A stretch of 64,000 nt of DNA from Carnobacterium gallinarum DSM 4847 (GTDB lineage: Bacteria; Bacillota; Bacilli; Lactobacillales; Carnobacteriaceae). Under the pieces are notes generated by a model. It had not been told where the DNA came from. It saw only the letters and a list, made by a program, of their open reading frames with translations, and searched no databases. Location of the stretch: assembly GCF_000744375.1 (NCBI RefSeq), contig NZ_JQLU01000005.1, positions 1,860,001 to 1,924,000 on the forward strand, read 5' to 3'. This document shows, one piece after another, positions 61,221-64,000 of the stretch (position 1 is its first letter; each line of letters opens with the position of its first letter). Made by a program: the position numbers and the translations under genes.

Positions 61221-62071
61221 AAATCGCGGTAAGCACGTATAGTTTTAATCGCCTATTAATTGAAAAAAAGGTCAATCAGCTTGAATTAATTAGTTTAGCA
61301 AAAGAAATGGGATTTGATGGGATTGAAATTGTTGAAATCCAACCACATGATGGTAGTAATCAAGTAGATTATGCAAAACAATTAAAAGCGGAACTAGATC
61401 GTTTAGAGATGCCCATAACTAATTTCACTTTTGGAGCAGATTTTTTAACTGGAAGTGATGGCGATTTAGCACAAGAGATTCAACGAGTGAAAGAACAGAT
61501 TGATATTGCTAATTTATTAGGCGCCAAAAGTGTGCGACATGATGCAACTGCGGGTGTAGTGGGACTTAGCTTTGAACAAGCATTGCCAATAATTGTTGAA
61601 GGTTGTTTAGCAGTAACTGAATATGCAGCAACCAAAGGGATTCGAACAATGATTGAAAATCATGGTTTCTTTTCGCAAGATAGCATTCGAGTAGAACAAT
61701 TGTATAGTGCAGTCAATCATCCAAACTTTAGTTTATTAGTGGATATGGGTAATTTTCTCTGTGTAGATGAAGACCCGATTTTAGCGGTTGGTCGGCTAGC
61801 ACCATTAGCTGGTTATGCTCATGTAAAAGATTTTCATGTGAAATCAGGGAGTCAAGCGAATCCAGGAGCGGGTTTCTTTAGAACTCGTGGAGGTAATTAT
61901 TTACGTGGGGCAATCGTGGGACATGGAAATGTTCCTGTTGAGCAATGTTTAACTAGTTTAAAATCAGCTGGCTATCAAGGGGATATTGCGATTGAATTCG
62001 AAGGAATGGAAGATAACATTCCTGCATTGAAGATTTGTTTAGAAAATCTAAAAAATTATTTAAAGGCTTAA
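61217..62071 (+). CDS. sugar phosphate isomerase/epimerase, second copy
   Basis: A 284-residue TIM-barrel isomerase, related to but clearly different from the first gene of the operon. Family residues appear in GFDGIEIVEIQPHDGS, IRTMIENHGFFSQDS, LLVDMGNFLCVDED, GYAHVKDFHVKSG and IAIEFEGMEDNIPAL. Pairing of two such enzymes around a Gfo/Idh dehydrogenase suggests sequential oxidation and isomerisation of one sugar. Translation is coupled to the dehydrogenase gene. Confidence 0.85.
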   Translation: MKIAVSTYSFNRLLIEKKVNQLELISLAKEMGFDGIEIVEIQPHDGSNQVDYAKQLKAELDRLEMPITNFTFGADFLTGSDGDLAQEIQRVKEQIDIANLLGAKSVRHDATAGVVGLSFEQALPIIVEGCLAVTEYAATKGIRTMIENHGFFSQDSIRVEQLYSAVNHPNFSLLVDMGNFLCVDEDPILAVGRLAPLAGYAHVKDFHVKSGSQANPGAGFFRTRGGNYLRGAIVGHGNVPVEQCLTSLKSAGYQGDIAIEFEGMEDNIPALKICLENLKNYLKA

Positions 62072-62108
62072 GCTAAATAAAAAATCTCACTTATGGCAAT
62101 AAATTATT

Positions 62109-62152
62109 GTGACCTCCGAAAGTTAGACTTTTGGTCTAACTTTTGGAGTCAC
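62109..62152. terminator. long stem after the sugar operon
   Basis: GTGACCTCCGAAAGTTAGAC and GTCTAACTTTTGGAGTCAC pair along almost their whole length with a 5-base loop. A weak T-run follows only at distance, so it is a probable but atypical terminator. Confidence 0.65.
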
Positions 62153-62183
62153 AACATTTAGTTCCGCATATGAAGCTTTTTTT

Positions 62184-62410
62184 TATAATAAAGGGCTGTG
62201 CAGTTGGGGATCCAACTGCAAGATAAGGTCAATAAGTGAAGCGACTCTACGAAGAGAGTGAGTCGAAGGCTCCACGAAACGAAAGAGTAGAGTATTGAGG
62301 TTAGTGAAAGCCCAGCATTTGTATGGATATACAAATGGTATCCGATAGTCGGCCCAATAGTGAGTGAAGGTTTTGACTTAGTAGTCAGAACTACAGATTT
62401 TGGAAAAGAA
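62184..62410 (+). ncRNA. candidate structured noncoding RNA
   Basis: TATAAT at 62184-62189 precedes a GC-richer segment starting GGGCT at 62193. Strong helices are: TGCAGTTGG/CCAACTGCA (62199-62220, loop GGAT), TCAATA/TATTGA (62229-62234 with 62293-62298), CGACTC/GAGTCG (62242-62265), long-range GGGCT/AGCCC (62193-62197 with 62309-62313), CATTTGTAT/ATACAAATG (62316-62337, again loop GGAT), CCGA/TCGG (62342-62352) and GTTTTGACT/AGTCAGAAC (62370-62391). No convincing protein is encoded on either strand. I do not recognise the class; strand is set by the promoter-like box. Confidence 0.5.
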
Positions 62411-62669
62411 TTCATCTTATTTATCTCAGCACCAATTTAGTAGTTAACTATTTATTGTAAACTTTTAATGACATATTATAAAAAAATAAATACGAACTAT
62501 AAAAATTAATATGCAAAAAAAAGAAATTCAGTAGAAAAATTAAACTATACCCAAAATTCTACTAATTATTTATTAGAATTTTGTTTTTTTACGTTTACAT
62601 CGATGAGGGCGTATGATTTAATTAAATTGATACCTGTTATTAAATATTAAATCATAAAGGAGTGAATCA
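62411..62669. other. intergenic region upstream of the second LXG operon
   Basis: AT-rich sequence with no gene. CAAAATTCTA (62552-62561) and TAGAATTTTG (62574-62583) form a 10-bp stem followed by seven T, a clear terminator. The LXG operon promoter must lie after it; AAAGGAG precedes the first ATG. Confidence 0.55.
62552..62590 (+). terminator. Rho-independent terminator
   Basis: Perfect 10-bp stem with a 12-base loop and seven T. It could end a transcript containing the candidate RNA at 62.2-62.4 kb. Confidence 0.8.
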
Positions 62670-62951
62670 ATGCTGACTGTTGAAACCAATACCACACAAG
62701 CTGATAAGCATGCTGCGGCCATTCAAAAGAGTGTAAAAGATGCTAAATTCCCTAAAAAAGAATCACCTACCATTACGTATTCTGACGGCAGATCTGTTCT
62801 ACAAGCACAAGAATGCATGGCGACCTTTTCAGCGCTACTTAGTACATTAAAAAGTTCAGTAAATACTGATTGTGATCACATTAAAGAAATTAATCAGACG
62901 TTTGTAGATAAGAATGAAACTCTTGAAAAGGGGTTGATCAAGATTGGCTAA
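62670..62951 (+). CDS. Lap1-type LXG partner (TIGR04197), second locus
   Basis: A 93-residue helical protein of the same length and family as the ICE copy at 18,746 but with little sequence identity (TVETNTTQADKHAAAIQKSV, SALLSTLKSSVNTDCDHIKE). It is the first gene of a rightward LXG cassette and would pair with the toxin for type VII export. AAAGGAG precedes the ATG. Confidence 0.72.
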   Translation: MLTVETNTTQADKHAAAIQKSVKDAKFPKKESPTITYSDGRSVLQAQECMATFSALLSTLKSSVNTDCDHIKEINQTFVDKNETLEKGLIKIG

Positions 62952-63303
62952 AGAATGGAGTATCCTTTTAAAGAATAAACGATACGAACTTGAAAAAGCC
63001 GATGATGAAGCCTATAAACTACGGAACCAAAAAGAGCATCTGGCAGATTTCATTACACAATTTAAAGCCTTTCACTATAACGAGTGTGCTTTACTAGAAG
63101 AGGAAATGGAACTTTGTGCGCACTCTGACGTTCTTCCGTTTATAAACACTCAGTTAACGGAAGTCGAAGACCAGCATTCAAAGCAGTACAGGACTCTTTT
63201 AAGGTATCAAGAAGAGTTTGAAATGAAGATACAAGAACAATCAAAAGAGACTAGTAAAATTGAAAAAGAACTCACAGCCTTAGAAAAAGAGGCTCGCTTA
63301 TGA
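62944..63303 (+). CDS. Lap2-type LXG partner (DUF3958-like), second locus
   Basis: A 119-residue coiled-coil-like protein (RYELEKADDEAYKLRNQKEH, KIQEQSKETSKIEKELTALE) starting at TTG after AAGGGG and overlapping the preceding gene by 8 bases and the LXG gene by 4. Position and helical-hairpin character match the DUF3958 partner of the ICE cassette. Confidence 0.7.
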   Translation: MAKEWSILLKNKRYELEKADDEAYKLRNQKEHLADFITQFKAFHYNECALLEEEMELCAHSDVLPFINTQLTEVEDQHSKQYRTLLRYQEEFEMKIQEQSKETSKIEKELTALEKEARL

Positions 63304-64000
63304 CAAAAATTGATATTCAAGAGCTAGATATGTTTCTTAAGCTACTTGTAGAAAGCAAACAAGCATTGGAACTAAAGTTTATTCAAGCAGAGAATGCCGC
63401 CACAAGCTTCTCAAAGGAAAAGAAATTAACTGGAGTAGCTTGGGGTTCAGCCAAAACACATTTTACTGATGGCTATGGCCCACTATTTGAAACTTTTGAC
63501 ACCACTGCGCAGCTGTTAACGGATCAATTCAGCACGTACCAGTTTAATTTCTTTCAGGAAGTGACAGGAGGGTATGTTAAACTGGATACAGCAGAGCTGG
63601 AAGATTTGGAAATACGGATGCAGCAATTAGCTTCCTATAAAGCAAAGTGGCTGCAAGATATGGCAGATCAGCTGGCTGGTATTCCAGGTATTGGCAAATT
63701 CTTTGATGACTTTAGTTTGAAATCTACAACCAAACAAGTTCTCTTGTTACGTAAGTTTCAAGAATTTGAATTTAAACACCAGAATGACTTTGATGAAATT
63801 GCCCAAACCCTCTATTATTTAGGTATAGGACTTGAAGCAGTAGGCAACAAGAAGAACTTTCAAGGAGACACGAAAGGCTTTTCTAGTCCGAATTATGCCA
63901 ATGAAGAATGGTTTAAACACGTGACAAAATTCAACAAAGACAATGAAGACAAGGTAAAACAGATTAAAAAAGACGATGCGTACATTGCTGCAGCGAATGC
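63300..64000 (+). CDS. LXG-domain type VII effector, N-terminal part (runs off window)
   Basis: ATG at 63300 overlaps the stop of the Lap2-type gene and opens a frame that stays open for 233 codons to the window edge. The sequence (KIDIQELDMFLKLLVESKQA, then LTGVAWGSAKTHFTDGYGPL, LASYKAKWLQDMADQLAGIP) is a typical LXG helical targeting domain, including the conserved W-x-G-x-A-K region. The C-terminal toxin domain lies outside, so its activity is unknown. The three genes have the same order and overlaps as the ICE cassette. Confidence 0.8.
   Translation, partial: MTKIDIQELDMFLKLLVESKQALELKFIQAENAATSFSKEKKLTGVAWGSAKTHFTDGYGPLFETFDTTAQLLTDQFSTYQFNFFQEVTGGYVKLDTAELEDLEIRMQQLASYKAKWLQDMADQLAGIPGIGKFFDDFSLKSTTKQVLLLRKFQEFEFKHQNDFDEIAQTLYYLGIGLEAVGNKKNFQGDTKGFSSPNYANEEWFKHVTKFNKDNEDKVKQIKKDDAYIAAAN

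Noticed and set aside
62158-62415. 85-codon minus-strand frame across the folded segment
   Set aside because: It has no ribosome site and a low-quality composition, and it covers the strongly paired bases of the candidate RNA.

Overview
The window reads as a chromosomal segment of a low-GC Gram-positive lactic acid bacterium. Supporting this are AT-rich codons, strong AGGAGG ribosome sites, a bacterial mevalonate operon, LPXTG and MucBP surface proteins, a PlcR/Rgg-type peptide regulator and type VII LXG effectors. A Carnobacterium-like member of the Lactobacillales fits best, but the genus is inferred from overall gene content and no rRNA is present to confirm it.

Layout. 1-11,850 is ordinary chromosome: an HdeD-like membrane protein and a choloylglycine-hydrolase family enzyme, a ROK regulator with acetyltransferase and HAD phosphatase, a MATE exporter, small unknowns, an ArsR regulator and a two-gene ABC exporter. 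11,850-15,540 is a decayed strip holding a broken GNAT gene, a frameshifted unknown gene, the remains of a tyrosine integrase, a truncated EEP-nuclease N-terminus and a multi-membrane protein. 15,542-37,144 is a complete Tn916-type integrative and conjugative element (about 21.6 kb) inserted at the 3' end of guaA. A 23-bp direct repeat with one mismatch marks both ends, and paired TTGGCGG integrase-arm sites lie just inside each end. It carries integrase, a DUF3173 excisionase-type protein, regulators, MobT relaxase, oriT, TcpA, VirB4-type ATPase, TcpC/D/E, a CwlT-type hydrolase and ArdA. In place of tet(M) it carries an LXG type VII effector module with its two partner proteins and a probable immunity protein, plus a thioester-domain LPXTG adhesin.

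37,123-51,300 returns to housekeeping: guaA, coaA, a complete lower mevalonate operon (mvaK1-mvaD-mvaK2-fni), a quinone oxidoreductase, a yxlEFG-like ABC operon, a bacitracin-type ABC pair and a TauE/SafE exporter. 51,300-62,100 holds a DAO-family oxidase, a large MucBP-repeat protein that looks like a fusion of two secreted proteins, a PlcR/Rgg-like regulator with a 24-codon peptide gene on the opposite strand, and an AraC-controlled sugar operon (isomerase, Gfo/Idh dehydrogenase, isomerase). 62,190-62,410 contains no convincing gene but folds into several long perfect hairpins and is a candidate structured RNA. The window ends inside a second LXG effector operon.

Most interesting points: the unannotated 24-codon peptide beside the HTH-TPR regulator (probable quorum-sensing pair); the candidate structured RNA at 62.2-62.4 kb; two copies of a folded, pseudoknot-capable element inside the ICE next to the LXG module; the ICE cargo itself; and the MucBP fusion with an internal sorting signal followed by a second signal peptide.
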